From: Methanobrevibacter sp.
Lineage (GTDB): Archaea > Methanobacteriota > Methanobacteria > Methanobacteriales > Methanobacteriaceae
Length of the DNA: 16,613 nt
Assembly: GCA_009777005.1 (NCBI GenBank)
Contig: WRMT01000024.1
Coordinates: forward strand, 1-16,613
Direction: 5' to 3'
Below the pieces are notes generated by a model. It worked only from the letters and a program-made list of their open reading frames with translations, searched no databases and was not told the DNA's origin. This document shows, piece after piece, positions 7,202 to 15,500 of the stretch. Positions within the stretch are counted from its first letter, which is position 1. Each line of letters opens with the position of its first letter. A program made the position numbers and the translations under genes.

Positions 7202-7495
7202 GTGAGTATAGAAACAATTAGTATAAAACCTGATTTGTTAAAAACCATTAGTAATATAGCTAAAAAAGAAGGAATAAATGAAAATCAAGCTTTAAATGAG
7301 ATTATAGAAAAAGGGATTGAAGCTAAAATAAAAACTAAAAATAAAATACCTAATTATTTAATAGCTAACAAAGATACTTATAATCCTTATCCTGAGAGGT
7401 TTTTAAATAGTGCGGGTATGATTAAGGGATGTAAACCTTTCAGTGCAGTAAAACTAGTTAAACAAATGAGGAGTGGAGATTATGATATTCCTTGA
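7202..7495 (+). CDS. vapB: VapB-like antitoxin
   Basis: The product is a 97-residue antitoxin of a VapBC-type pair. The GTG at 7202 is preferred because AAAGGAGGTG (7186-7195), a perfect site, lies six bases upstream; the GTG at 7193 is inside that site. Residues 3-45 (IETISIKPDLLKTISNIAKK, then NQALNEIIEKGIEA) have the strand-helix-helix plan of a ribbon-helix-helix DNA-binding domain. The C-terminal tail, from NSAGMIKGCKPFSA to the end, would be the part that wraps the toxin. The following toxin gene overlaps the last 14 bases, typical of VapBC operons. A TATA-like TTATATAA lies around 7171-7178. Intact VapB proteins repress their own operon, but here the partner is broken, so this antitoxin is an orphan that may still protect against a related toxin elsewhere. 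Confidence 0.65.
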   Translation: MSIETISIKPDLLKTISNIAKKEGINENQALNEIIEKGIEAKIKTKNKIPNYLIANKDTYNPYPERFLNSAGMIKGCKPFSAVKLVKQMRSGDYDIP

Positions 7496-7620
7496 TACAA
7501 ACTATTTGATTTCTTATTATATCGAGGAAGAAAAATAACATAAGCGAGCAGTAGAAATAAGTAAAAATATAGCTTCAGAGGAAAAAATAATATCTAGACT
7601 AATCATAATTCTATTAATAA
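7482..7620 (+). pseudogene. vapC: Truncated PIN-domain toxin (VapC remnant)
   Basis: The ATG at 7482 overlaps the end of the antitoxin gene and follows GAGGAGTGGAG. The frame starts MIFLDTNYLISYYIEEEK, the canonical PIN-domain opening with the first metal-binding aspartate (D5), then hits TAA at 7536-7538. In the same frame past the stop it continues HKRAVEISKNIASEEKIISR, again typical of PIN domains (a helix followed by a strand leading to the conserved Glu), before losing resemblance near 7600-7620. A working VapC is about 130-150 residues, so at least 90 residues, including the other acidic catalytic residues, are missing. VapC toxins are RNases that cut tRNA or rRNA; this copy cannot. Confidence 0.75.
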
Positions 7621-8038
7621 ATTATTGGAATCTTTAAAATTTATAATTTTTTTTAAATTAATTTAATAAAATAATGATTAATAAGATTATTTTTATAAAA
7701 AATATAATTAAAAATATCCCTATAGGGTCTTTTTCAATGGAATTATAATTAATTTCCCCTATTAAATATATGATACATAATATTTAAATTTTCGATGTAA
7801 AAGGTTCTATTTTTAATTTACAGATATTTAATTTGTATTTTTATTAATAAATCAATATTAAAACTTAATTATCTTAAAAAGCCTCTAAATAAGGTAAAAA
7901 AATACATTATGAGACACCTTGAGAATTTTTAATAAAAATTAACTATTCAGAAAAGAGAATGATGAACATAGAAATAATTTTTATTGAGCAATTAAAAGTA
8001 TAAAATAATTAATATAGGAATAATAATCACTAATTGAT
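7621..8038. other. AT-rich intergenic stretch with a possible promoter
   Basis: I see no coding frame here in either strand. Notable items are a 10-bp palindrome CCCTATAGGG at 7718-7727 followed by TCTTTTT, which might end transcription from the antitoxin side but has a stem of only three to four pairs, and the TATA-like string AAAAGTATAAAATAA at 7993-8007. The latter is about 33 bases before the GTG at 8039 and is the likely promoter of the DUF262-McrBC block, giving a very short leader. Confidence 0.4.
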
Positions 8039-9409
8039 GTGGAAGATATGATTGAATCAAAAAAAATAGTTAATGTGAGTGATATTTTATTTTCAACTAA
8101 TAATTTAAAAATACCTGATTATCAACGACCTTATAAATGGGATGTCAAAAATGTTAATCAATTAATCGATGATATTTTTAATCATTCTGATAAATCCTCC
8201 TATCGTTTAGGCACATTAGTGTTACATAATGATGGAAAAGAATTAAATATTGTGGATGGTCAACAAAGAATATTAACTTTAACTTTAATTGCTTATTCAA
8301 TAATTGATAATCATAGAGAATTGTTGGATGATAATCTTGAATTAGTAAAATTCTCAAAGAATGATCTTAAACTTATAAAAATTCCTTTATCAAATGAAAT
8401 TTCTAAATTTAATATTCAAAGTAATTTTCATGAAATCAATAGACGAATTAAAGAATTTGATATAAAGACAATAGAATTCTTTTTTAAGAAATGTGAATTT
8501 GTCAAAGTAACACTTACTGACATATCAGAAGCTTTTCAATTTTTTGATTCTCAAAATTCTCGAGGAAAAGATCTTGATCCACATGACTTATTAAAAGCAT
8601 TTCATTTACGTGAAATGACCCAAATTCCTGAAGGAGAAAAGATTAAAATTGTTGAAAAATGGGAAAACATAAAATCAGAAGAATTGGCAGATCTCTTTAG
8701 TTTATATTTATATAGAATAAGAAATTGGTCAAAAGGATACTCTGCTCGTTACTTTACTAAAGACAAAGTTGATACTTTTAAAGGAATAAATCCAGTATAT
8801 AAAAAAAGTTATCCTTTTGCTAAAATGTTTAACATAACTCATTTTTATATTGAAAATTATAATGAAAGTTATCATAGGAGTATAGATAAGAATCCAATGG
8901 ATTATCCTTTCCAATTAGATCAAACAATAATTAATGGTAAACGTTTTTTTGAAATGATTTCTTATTACAAAAAAATGATTGATGAATTAATTTATGATAA
9001 ACTTAAAGAATCTTCAAAAAAAATTTATGACACATTGAATAATTATCCTGGCAAAGGAAGAACTGGGGATCGATATGTAAGAAATCTATTTGATTGTAGT
9101 ATTATATATTATTATGATAAGTTTGGGGATGAAAAAATTTCAAAAGCTATTGAAAAGATGTTCATTTGGGCTTATACATTAAGATTAGAATTACAAAATG
9201 TACAATTATTGTCTGCAGATAATCATGCACTTTCTAATAGAAAAAATTCTATAAACTTTAATCAAATATTTCGGATGATTAGGGAAGAAAATAATCCAAA
9301 TAATATTATAAATATGAAATTGAATATTATTAAGAAAAATAGATCCACTAAGACTGAAGATATAGTTGAACTTTTCAAGGAGATGAATTATTTTGAACAA
9401 AAGGAATGA
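8039..9409 (+). CDS. DUF262 protein lacking a DUF1524 HNH domain
   Basis: This 456-residue protein has the DUF262 domain of GmrSD-type restriction enzymes, a ParB/sulfiredoxin-like nucleotide-binding fold. Signatures are IPDYQRPYKW (25-34), VDGQQRILTL (72-81) and the later FFDSQNSRGKDLDPHDLLKA (168-187). In GmrSD the DGQQR motif belongs to the NTP-hydrolysing site. The remaining 230 residues are helical, with GKGRTGDRYVRNLF near 340-353 followed by a Tyr-rich helix. I do not see the HxxP...N...H/N pattern of the DUF1524 nuclease, so this protein is probably not a nuclease on its own. The next gene overlaps its last 17 bases and is a complete DUF262-DUF1524 protein, so the two probably work as a pair. 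The start at GTG 8039 is uncertain; ATG 8048 is an alternative. Neither has a strong ribosome binding site, and the leader may be near zero. Confidence 0.85.
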   Translation: MEDMIESKKIVNVSDILFSTNNLKIPDYQRPYKWDVKNVNQLIDDIFNHSDKSSYRLGTLVLHNDGKELNIVDGQQRILTLTLIAYSIIDNHRELLDDNLELVKFSKNDLKLIKIPLSNEISKFNIQSNFHEINRRIKEFDIKTIEFFFKKCEFVKVTLTDISEAFQFFDSQNSRGKDLDPHDLLKAFHLREMTQIPEGEKIKIVEKWENIKSEELADLFSLYLYRIRNWSKGYSARYFTKDKVDTFKGINPVYKKSYPFAKMFNITHFYIENYNESYHRSIDKNPMDYPFQLDQTIINGKRFFEMISYYKKMIDELIYDKLKESSKKIYDTLNNYPGKGRTGDRYVRNLFDCSIIYYYDKFGDEKISKAIEKMFIWAYTLRLELQNVQLLSADNHALSNRKNSINFNQIFRMIREENNPNNIINMKLNIIKKNRSTKTEDIVELFKEMNYFEQKE

Positions 9410-11288
9410 ACCTATAAGAGAAGTTACAATAAAGGAATTATTCAGCTCTGAGGAATATCAAATTCCCATATACCAAAGAAATTATGCATGGGGTGAATCA
9501 GAGATAATACAATTAATACAGGATATTGCAGATTATTCAAAAAAAAATAGTGAAAACTATTATATTGGCAATTTGATTGTTTTTAAAAAACAAATTGGAC
9601 AATCTTATACTTTTGAAATAATTGATGGTCAACAAAGATTAACCACTCTAACGATTTTATTGAGTGTTCTTAAAGATAAGTTTCAAGATAAATTTAATGA
9701 TAATATCGATTGGTATAAACTCAATTTTCATTTTGAAAGTCGGAAAATTTCTACTGACACTTTAAAAATATTGTATGAAGGTAAATATGATACTCTTCTA
9801 AAAAGAACTGATTTAGTGTATAATACCGATATTACTCATGCTTATGAAATTATATTGAAAGGATTAAATAGAATACTTAAAGAAACTTCACAAAATATGG
9901 ATGATTTTTATAATTATTTAATTAATAAAGTTTCTATACTGAGAGTTCCTGTTCCTGATGATACAGATTTAAACCATTATTTTGAAATAATGAATACACG
10001 TGGTGAACAATTAGAAAAACAAGAAATCCTTAAAGCAAAATGTATCGCAAATTTAAAAGAAGATAAAGATCGTTATATATTTAGTCTCATTTGGGAAGCA
10101 TGTTCAAATATGGAAAAGTATGTTCAATCTGGATTTTCAGATACTACAGTTCGTAAAAAAATATTTGGAAAGGACTGGAATAGACTTGAATTTGAAGATT
10201 TTGATAGTTTATCAAAAAAATTAGCAAAAAATGTTGTAGATGATGATAGTTCTACTATAATAGAGTATATTATTAATGACGAAATAATGAAATCAGGAGA
10301 TGAAAATGATAGTAATGAATTTATTGATAGATTTACTAGTGTAATCAATTTTTCTAACTTTTTACTCCAAATATTAAGAATTCAAACAAAGGGTATAGCA
10401 CCACTTGATGATAAAAACCTTTTAGAAATTTTTGATAAACATTTAAATTCTAATGAAGAAGTAAAAGAATTTGGATTTAATTTATTAAAAGGAAAATTTT
10501 TATTTGACAAATTTGTTATTAAACGAGAATATTTAAAAGGAATAGATAATTGGAGTTTGAAAAAATTTGTAAGTCAGAACAAAGGAAATTATGTAAATAC
10601 TTATAGTAAAGAGGATGAAGGTGCAAATAAAAAAATATTAATGATTTTGTCAATGTTTCAAGCTACAACTCCAGGTTATTCTCGTAAAGATTGGTTAAAT
10701 GCTACATTAAAATATCTTTTTGAACAGCATGAAAAAATAATTCCTGAAAAGTACATTGAGTATCTTGAAGGAGTTGCAAAATCTTTTCTTTTTGATAGAT
10801 TTATTGCAAAAGAACCTTTGGACTATTATGAGATAATATATAAAAATAATGGAGTTCCACAAAACAATGTTGGAGATTTAGACTTATCAAAACTGGATTC
10901 TGGAACTGCTGTTGAAAATTTTATCTTTAATTATTTAGACTTTTTACTTTGGAATAAAAATAAATATTCTTCTTTTGAATTTAATGCATCTAGGAATTCT
11001 ATAGAACATTTTTATCCACAAATGCCTATGGAAGGATTTGAATCTTTGGCGGACAATTGTTTACACAATTTTGGAAATCTTTGCATAATAACACGTGAAA
11101 AGAATTCTAGTTTACGTAACTTTATGCCTAAAACAAAAATTGATTTTTATGAAAAAAACCATAATAAAAATAATATTGATAGTATAAAACAAAAATTAAT
11201 GATGGATATTACTCGAAATGGGCGATGGTCTGAAAATGAAATAAAAAAACATGGTGATGAAATGAAAAAAGTATTAATTAGTAGTTAA
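9393..11288 (+). CDS. DUF262-DUF1524 (GmrSD-like) restriction protein
   Basis: The 631-residue product has both halves of a GmrSD-type enzyme in one chain. The DUF262 part shows IPIYQRNYAW (24-33), IDGQQRLTTL (77-86) and IMNTRGEQLEKQEILKAK (199-216). The C-terminal DUF1524 part shows NSIEHFYPQMP (535-545; the catalytic histidine is H539), HNFGNL (558-563), and NSSLRNFMPKTK (571-582), the His-Asn arrangement of an HNH-like nuclease. Known GmrSD enzymes use NTP hydrolysis to cut DNA carrying modified, often glucosylated, bases. TTG 9393 is the start: AAGGAGAT at 9378-9385 sits eight bases ahead, inside the upstream gene, and the two frames overlap by 17 bases, so translation is probably coupled. 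The central 300 residues are helical and not assigned. A hairpin with a T-tract follows the stop. Confidence 0.9.
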   Translation: MNKRNEPIREVTIKELFSSEEYQIPIYQRNYAWGESEIIQLIQDIADYSKKNSENYYIGNLIVFKKQIGQSYTFEIIDGQQRLTTLTILLSVLKDKFQDKFNDNIDWYKLNFHFESRKISTDTLKILYEGKYDTLLKRTDLVYNTDITHAYEIILKGLNRILKETSQNMDDFYNYLINKVSILRVPVPDDTDLNHYFEIMNTRGEQLEKQEILKAKCIANLKEDKDRYIFSLIWEACSNMEKYVQSGFSDTTVRKKIFGKDWNRLEFEDFDSLSKKLAKNVVDDDSSTIIEYIINDEIMKSGDENDSNEFIDRFTSVINFSNFLLQILRIQTKGIAPLDDKNLLEIFDKHLNSNEEVKEFGFNLLKGKFLFDKFVIKREYLKGIDNWSLKKFVSQNKGNYVNTYSKEDEGANKKILMILSMFQATTPGYSRKDWLNATLKYLFEQHEKIIPEKYIEYLEGVAKSFLFDRFIAKEPLDYYEIIYKNNGVPQNNVGDLDLSKLDSGTAVENFIFNYLDFLLWNKNKYSSFEFNASRNSIEHFYPQMPMEGFESLADNCLHNFGNLCIITREKNSSLRNFMPKTKIDFYEKNHNKNNIDSIKQKLMMDITRNGRWSENEIKKHGDEMKKVLISS

Positions 11289-11295
11289 GGAATTT

Positions 11296-11331
11296 CCAAA
11301 AACCCCGTTTTGGTATTACTTTTATTTTTTT
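11296..11331 (+). terminator. Hairpin with T-tract after the DUF262 pair
   Basis: CCAAAA (11296-11301) and TTTTGG (11308-11313) form a six-pair stem around ACCCCG, followed by a T-rich run (11317-11331). It lies only eight bases after the stop of the DUF262-DUF1524 gene, on the same strand. This is the best terminator in the window and suggests that the DUF262 pair and McrBC are separate transcripts. Confidence 0.6.
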
Positions 11332-11334
11332 AAT

Positions 11335-11346
11335 AATTATATAAAA
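11335..11346 (+). promoter_or_regulatory. Candidate TATA box for McrBC
   Basis: AATTATATAAAA directly follows the T-tract of the preceding terminator. Transcription would start near 11370, giving a leader of about 220 bases before McrB that consists of the headless open frame 11341-11577. Confidence 0.4.
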
Positions 11347-11577
11347 AATATTTTTTTATTACTTCAATCCTCAGATAAAAAATCTAAGAATGAATTTAAA
11401 TATGTTGGACATACTGGTGTTGAAGGTAAAGATAAAGAGTTAGGTATGGTTCATGCTTTTTCACTTGATATAAGATCTGTTTTAAATGATTATGTTTTAA
11501 ATAAAACTAATAAAACTATGTTTGAAAAGATTATTACTGTTGTTGATGAAAAAAATCAGGAATATGTTAAAAATTGA
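11341..11577 (+). pseudogene. Headless open frame, 3' end of an unknown gene before mcrB
   Basis: A frame of about 70 protein-like codons runs from roughly 11366 to the TGA at 11575-11577, reading for example KNEFKYVGHTGVEGKD, LGMVHAFSLDIRSVLNDY and KTMFEKIITVVDEKNQEYV. It has no good start codon or ribosome binding site at its 5' end; upstream it merges with an AT-rich tract and the DUF262 terminator. G+C is clearly higher than in true intergenic DNA of this window. The stop lies 15 bases before the mcrB ATG, the spacing of an operon neighbour, so it is probably the surviving C-terminal end of a gene that once preceded mcrB. I do not recognise the family. A small protein from an internal ATG at 11449 is possible but lacks support. 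Confidence 0.55.
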
Positions 11578-11591
11578 TTTTAAGGGATATT

Positions 11592-13817
11592 ATGATAGTC
11601 GATGATTTTAAAGAGATTTTCAATAGGTTTCCTAAAGAAAGTAAAAAAGATTTTCCAAAAAATCCATTTGCAGATAAAATTAGGAATGAATTTACAAATA
11701 ATTTGAAAAATCTTCTTAAAGAAATTTCCCATGATTATGAAGATTATTTTGTTAACTATTTTTTTGGTCAATCGACATGGAGGAGTGATATATGGATCTT
11801 AATTCGTAGCCCAATCTTTGATTCGGGTAACTTTTTATTTTTAAGTTTTTACTTAGATTTTGATAAAAATCATGTTTGTTTTATGATTCATAATAAAGTG
11901 GGGGAACCTAGTTCCGAAACTCATAATGAAATATCAGAAAAATTGTTTCATTCGATAACAAGTCCTATTCCTGAAAAATTTATACATTCTAATAAAGATT
12001 TATCTGGTATCTGGTATGTTAAAGGCAGAGCTATAATATCAAAAGTTTATAATATTGATGAACTTAATAATAGTGAATTAAAAAAAGAAATGGAATCTAT
12101 TTTGAAAATATATGAGGAGCTAATTCCTAAATATAATGAACTTATCTATGAAAGAATTGAACCACTTAATTGTGCAAACAATGCTTGGTTGTTGGCTCCT
12201 GGTGAAAATGGAAAATATTGGGATTATTTTCAAGAAAAAAATTTTATTGCTATTGGTTGGGGAGATTTAGGTGATTTAACTTATTTTAACAATGATTCGG
12301 CAGAGATAAAGGAAGCCTTAAGAATACACTATCCTAAAGAATATCCCTTGGAATTAGATCCTGTTAATGATGTAAAAGCTCTGTCTGACTTTCCTAATGA
12401 CATGAAGATTGGTGATTTAGTTCTCATTAAAAAAGGAAGAAAAAAACTTTTAGGAATAGGAAAAATAACTTCTGATTATCAATTTTGGGAGGAATCCCCA
12501 ATTTTAGATGTTGATTTCAATCATATTCGTAAGATTCAATGGTTTGAAACAGATGATGAGGAGTTTGATGTTCCAAGCTCGATTGGTCCATTAGTAACAA
12601 AAACATTAACGAATGTAACTTATTATGATAATTATGTTTTTTCTTTAGCAAAAATATTAAATTTTCCAATTAAAGATTATTTTTGTAAAGAAACTCTTTT
12701 AAATATTTGTTCTGAAAGTAAAAAATTATATGAAAATTATTTTGATGTAGTAAAAAATTCTGGATATAGACCAGGAACACCTATTAAATCATTTTTTGAA
12801 CCAGATTTAAAAAGATATTTAAATAATAAACATGAAAAAATTGATAAATCATATAGAAATGAGATAATATCCCTTTTTGATAATTTTTTAAAAGGATTGG
12901 ATTTTGCTGAAGGTCCACGAGGACCAGAAATAGCTAAAACTGAAGTTTACACCCAAAAAAATTTTTTAGATGATGTTGTATTTCTTGAAAAAGAATATGG
13001 TGAATTAGCCAATCTTCTTAAAAGAAAGAAAAATATCATATTACAAGGATCTCCTGGTGTTGGAAAGACGTTCATAGCTAAACGATTAGCTTACTCCATA
13101 ATGGGTGAAAAAGATAAAAACCGTGTGGAATTTGTCCAATTCCACCAGAGTTACTCTTATGAAGATTTCATTCAAGGATATCGTCCAAGTGATGATGGTT
13201 TTGAATTGAATAATGGTGTCTTCTATGATTTTTGCAATAAAGCTAGTGAAGATCCTGATAATGACTATTATTTTATCATTGACGAGATTAATAGGGGGAA
13301 TATTAGTAAAATCTTTGGTGAGCTTATGATGCTTATTGAAGAAGACAAAAGGGGAGAAGAGTTTGCTATTCGCTTAACATACTCTGATGATGATTTTTAT
13401 GTTCCTGAAAATTTATATATTATTGGAATGATGAATACTGCTGATAGAAGTTTAGCTATTATTGATTATGCTCTTAGACGAAGATTTGTATTTTATTTAA
13501 TTCCTCCTCTATTTGATGAAGATTCAAAAAATAATGATATATTTAAGAATTATTTGATAGATAAAAAGGATCTTGATGACGATTTAGCTACGAAAATCAT
13601 TGATAAATTTAGGATATTAAATAATCTAATACTAGATGATGAAGATTTAGGTCATGGATTTAGAATAGGTCATAGCTATTTCTGTGGAAAAGGAGATAAA
13701 GATATTGAATGGTATAAATCTATTATTACTTATGAAATAGCTCCTCTTTTAAAAGAATATTGGTTTGATGATTTAGAAAAAGCTGAGGATGAAATTGAAA
13801 AATTATTAAATATTTGA
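11592..13817 (+). CDS. mcrB: McrB GTPase with MrcB_N and EVE-like domains
   Basis: This is the motor and recognition subunit of a McrBC type IV restriction system, which binds modified DNA and drives the nuclease by GTP hydrolysis. I chose ATG 11592 because AAGGGAT lies just upstream; an in-frame TTG at 11574 lacks a site. The 741 residues divide into an MrcB_N-like (DUF3578) domain (about 5-185, with YFFGQSTWRSDIWILIRSP), an EVE/PUA-like domain (about 193-350, with NNAWLLAPG and IAIGWGDLGDL), a linker, and an AAA+ GTPase (about 455-741). The GTPase has Walker A GSPGVGKT (486-493), Walker B FIIDEINRGN (about 561-570) and the McrB signature MNTADRS (614-620), then ALRRRF (627-632) with probable arginine fingers. 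EVE domains read modified cytosines, so this one is the likely modification sensor. McrC follows 175 bases downstream. Confidence 0.92.
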   Translation: MIVDDFKEIFNRFPKESKKDFPKNPFADKIRNEFTNNLKNLLKEISHDYEDYFVNYFFGQSTWRSDIWILIRSPIFDSGNFLFLSFYLDFDKNHVCFMIHNKVGEPSSETHNEISEKLFHSITSPIPEKFIHSNKDLSGIWYVKGRAIISKVYNIDELNNSELKKEMESILKIYEELIPKYNELIYERIEPLNCANNAWLLAPGENGKYWDYFQEKNFIAIGWGDLGDLTYFNNDSAEIKEALRIHYPKEYPLELDPVNDVKALSDFPNDMKIGDLVLIKKGRKKLLGIGKITSDYQFWEESPILDVDFNHIRKIQWFETDDEEFDVPSSIGPLVTKTLTNVTYYDNYVFSLAKILNFPIKDYFCKETLLNICSESKKLYENYFDVVKNSGYRPGTPIKSFFEPDLKRYLNNKHEKIDKSYRNEIISLFDNFLKGLDFAEGPRGPEIAKTEVYTQKNFLDDVVFLEKEYGELANLLKRKKNIILQGSPGVGKTFIAKRLAYSIMGEKDKNRVEFVQFHQSYSYEDFIQGYRPSDDGFELNNGVFYDFCNKASEDPDNDYYFIIDEINRGNISKIFGELMMLIEEDKRGEEFAIRLTYSDDDFYVPENLYIIGMMNTADRSLAIIDYALRRRFVFYLIPPLFDEDSKNNDIFKNYLIDKKDLDDDLATKIIDKFRILNNLILDDEDLGHGFRIGHSYFCGKGDKDIEWYKSIITYEIAPLLKEYWFDDLEKAEDEIEKLLNI

Positions 13818-13992
13818 TTAATTATTTTTTTAATATTTAGTTAATTTATCACTTATTTATAAAATTTTAACTCCAAATTTTTTTAAGATACTATATGTAA
13901 AAAGAATCTTTTAAAAAAATTTTTATTTATTATATTTAATTTTTTAAAATTTTTATAATTATTTAATGTATTTTAGATTAAAGTTGATTGAA

Positions 13993-15072
13993 ATGACAAC
14001 TAGCAAATTTAAAGATGAAATTCCCATTCAAAATATCTATTATATGCTTAGCTATGCTTATAAGAACCTTAAAATTAATCAAGATATTTTTAAAGAGTCT
14101 TTAGATTTTAAAAATATCTATGATCTTTTTGCTAGAATTTTAATTGAAGCTATTAATAATCTTATTAGAAGAGGTTTTTACAAGGAATATATAGTTAAAA
14201 CTGAAGACACTTCTAATATTAAAGGAAAAATCAATATTTCTACAAGCATTAAAAGAAGAACAAGCATTTATAAAAAATTAAACTGTCAATATGATGAATT
14301 TAGTAGTGATGTTTTATTTAACCAAATAATAAAAACTACTATGGATAAGCTAATTCGTGTTAATTCATTAGATAATAAATTTAAAAAAAATTTAAAGAGA
14401 TTGAGACCATTTTTTCATAATATTGATTCTATTGATTTGAATAAACAAGTTTTTAAATCATTAATGTGGCATAAGAATAATAAATATTATAGCTTACCAA
14501 TAACTATTTGTGAATTAATTTTTTCATTGGAACTCCCTGATGATGCTAAAAAAGGTGATATTCACTTTAAAGATTTTATTCAGACTGATGAAAAAGAATT
14601 AGCTAATTTATTTGAAAATTTTGTTTTTAATTTTTTTAAAAAAGAATTAAAACAATTAAATGTTAGCAAACCAAAGATTAACTGGAATTTAGATGAAAAT
14701 TTTAGTGAAGAGGAAGGAGTAGAATATCTTCCAAAGATGAGGACGGATATTGTATTAGAATATGAAAATAAAGTGATTATAATTGATACTAAGTTTTATA
14801 AGAAAATCTTATCTAGTTTCTATGAAAAATCTCTGCTAAATTCTTCAAATCTATATCAAATTTATTCTTATATACATAATTATGATTTTGATGGTGAAAT
14901 AAGAGGAATGTTACTATATGCTGCTCTTGAAGATGATAAATCAAAAAACATAGATTTTAAATATAAAATTCAAGATAAAGTTATTCAGATAAAAACCCTT
15001 AATTTAAATCAAGATTGGGATAAAATTGATAGTGATTTAAAACAAATAGCTAATTTCATTTTAACTAGTTAG
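13993..15072 (+). CDS. mcrC: McrC nuclease subunit
   Basis: McrC joins the McrB ring, stimulates GTP hydrolysis and cuts DNA. The 360-residue product opens with EIPIQNIYYMLSYAYKNL (about 7-24), the hallmark N-terminus of McrC. The C-terminal PD-(D/E)xK nuclease shows LPKMRTDIVL with D252, IIDTKFYK with D265 and K267, and LYQIYSY with Q289, the order of metal-binding and catalytic residues expected. The start at ATG 13993 is favoured over 13966 because AAGTTGATT, one mismatch from AAGGTGATT, lies before it. The gap to mcrB is longer (about 175 bases, purely AT-rich) than in most McrBC operons, where genes touch or overlap. A second promoter within the gap is possible, as TTATAATTA lies at 13955-13963, but the pair is surely functional together. 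Confidence 0.92.
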   Translation: MTTSKFKDEIPIQNIYYMLSYAYKNLKINQDIFKESLDFKNIYDLFARILIEAINNLIRRGFYKEYIVKTEDTSNIKGKINISTSIKRRTSIYKKLNCQYDEFSSDVLFNQIIKTTMDKLIRVNSLDNKFKKNLKRLRPFFHNIDSIDLNKQVFKSLMWHKNNKYYSLPITICELIFSLELPDDAKKGDIHFKDFIQTDEKELANLFENFVFNFFKKELKQLNVSKPKINWNLDENFSEEEGVEYLPKMRTDIVLEYENKVIIIDTKFYKKILSSFYEKSLLNSSNLYQIYSYIHNYDFDGEIRGMLLYAALEDDKSKNIDFKYKIQDKVIQIKTLNLNQDWDKIDSDLKQIANFILTS

Positions 15073-15144
15073 CTATTTTTAATAATTATTTTTAAAAAAT
15101 AAAACATATTTATAATTATAATATATTTAAAGAGTTTTTATAAA

Positions 15145-15375
15145 AAATAATTTGAGCAAGACATTTTACATTTAAGTTTTTTAATATAGAATGAATTTTT
15201 AGGAAATATGATGTAGGTTGTTTGGATGTTGGCTAATTCTAATACTCTAGTTTTCATAGGAGAAGTATCCTTTATCAAATAATAACATATTTTTATGTTT
15301 TAGAAATCCCATTTGGTTCATGGTTAACATCTATTTATGCTTACATTTATTTCTACACAGATACATTTGATATAA
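15145..15375 (-). pseudogene. Remnant of a DDE transposase
   Basis: Read on the minus strand from about 15346, the DNA encodes MNQMGFLKHKNMLLFDKGYF followed by SYEN, then TAG. In the next frame it continues RVLELANIQTTYIIFPKNSF and KKLKCKMSCSNYFL to a stop near 15147. The LLFDKGYFSYEN string is typical of the second catalytic aspartate region of IS4/IS5-type DDE transposases. Only about 75 codons remain, with one frameshift; N- and C-terminal parts and element ends are gone. It is unrelated in sequence to the transposase at 1-1447. Confidence 0.6.
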
Positions 15376-15468
15376 GACTTCAAATATGATTTATGCAGTG
15401 GAAATAAGAAAATAATTAGAAATGAAAGAAAAAACTTAAAATTGGCACCATTGATAAGCCATAGAAAA

Positions 15469-15500
15469 ATTTATATATTGTTTATTACTACTTAGTAATA
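15469..15500 (+). promoter_or_regulatory. TATA box followed by an 18-bp palindrome
   Basis: ATTTATATATTG (15469-15480) is one of the best TATA boxes in the window. Just after it, TATTACTA-CT-TAGTAATA (15483-15500) is a perfect inverted repeat with 8-base arms. In archaea a palindrome between the TATA box and the expected transcription start (near 15497-15503) is a classic place for a repressor operator. Confidence 0.5.

Noticed and set aside
8039..15072. The defence block as a BREX or classical restriction-modification system.
   Set aside because: No methyltransferase, BrxL/PglZ-type gene or specificity subunit is present; the contents fit modification-dependent (type IV) restriction.
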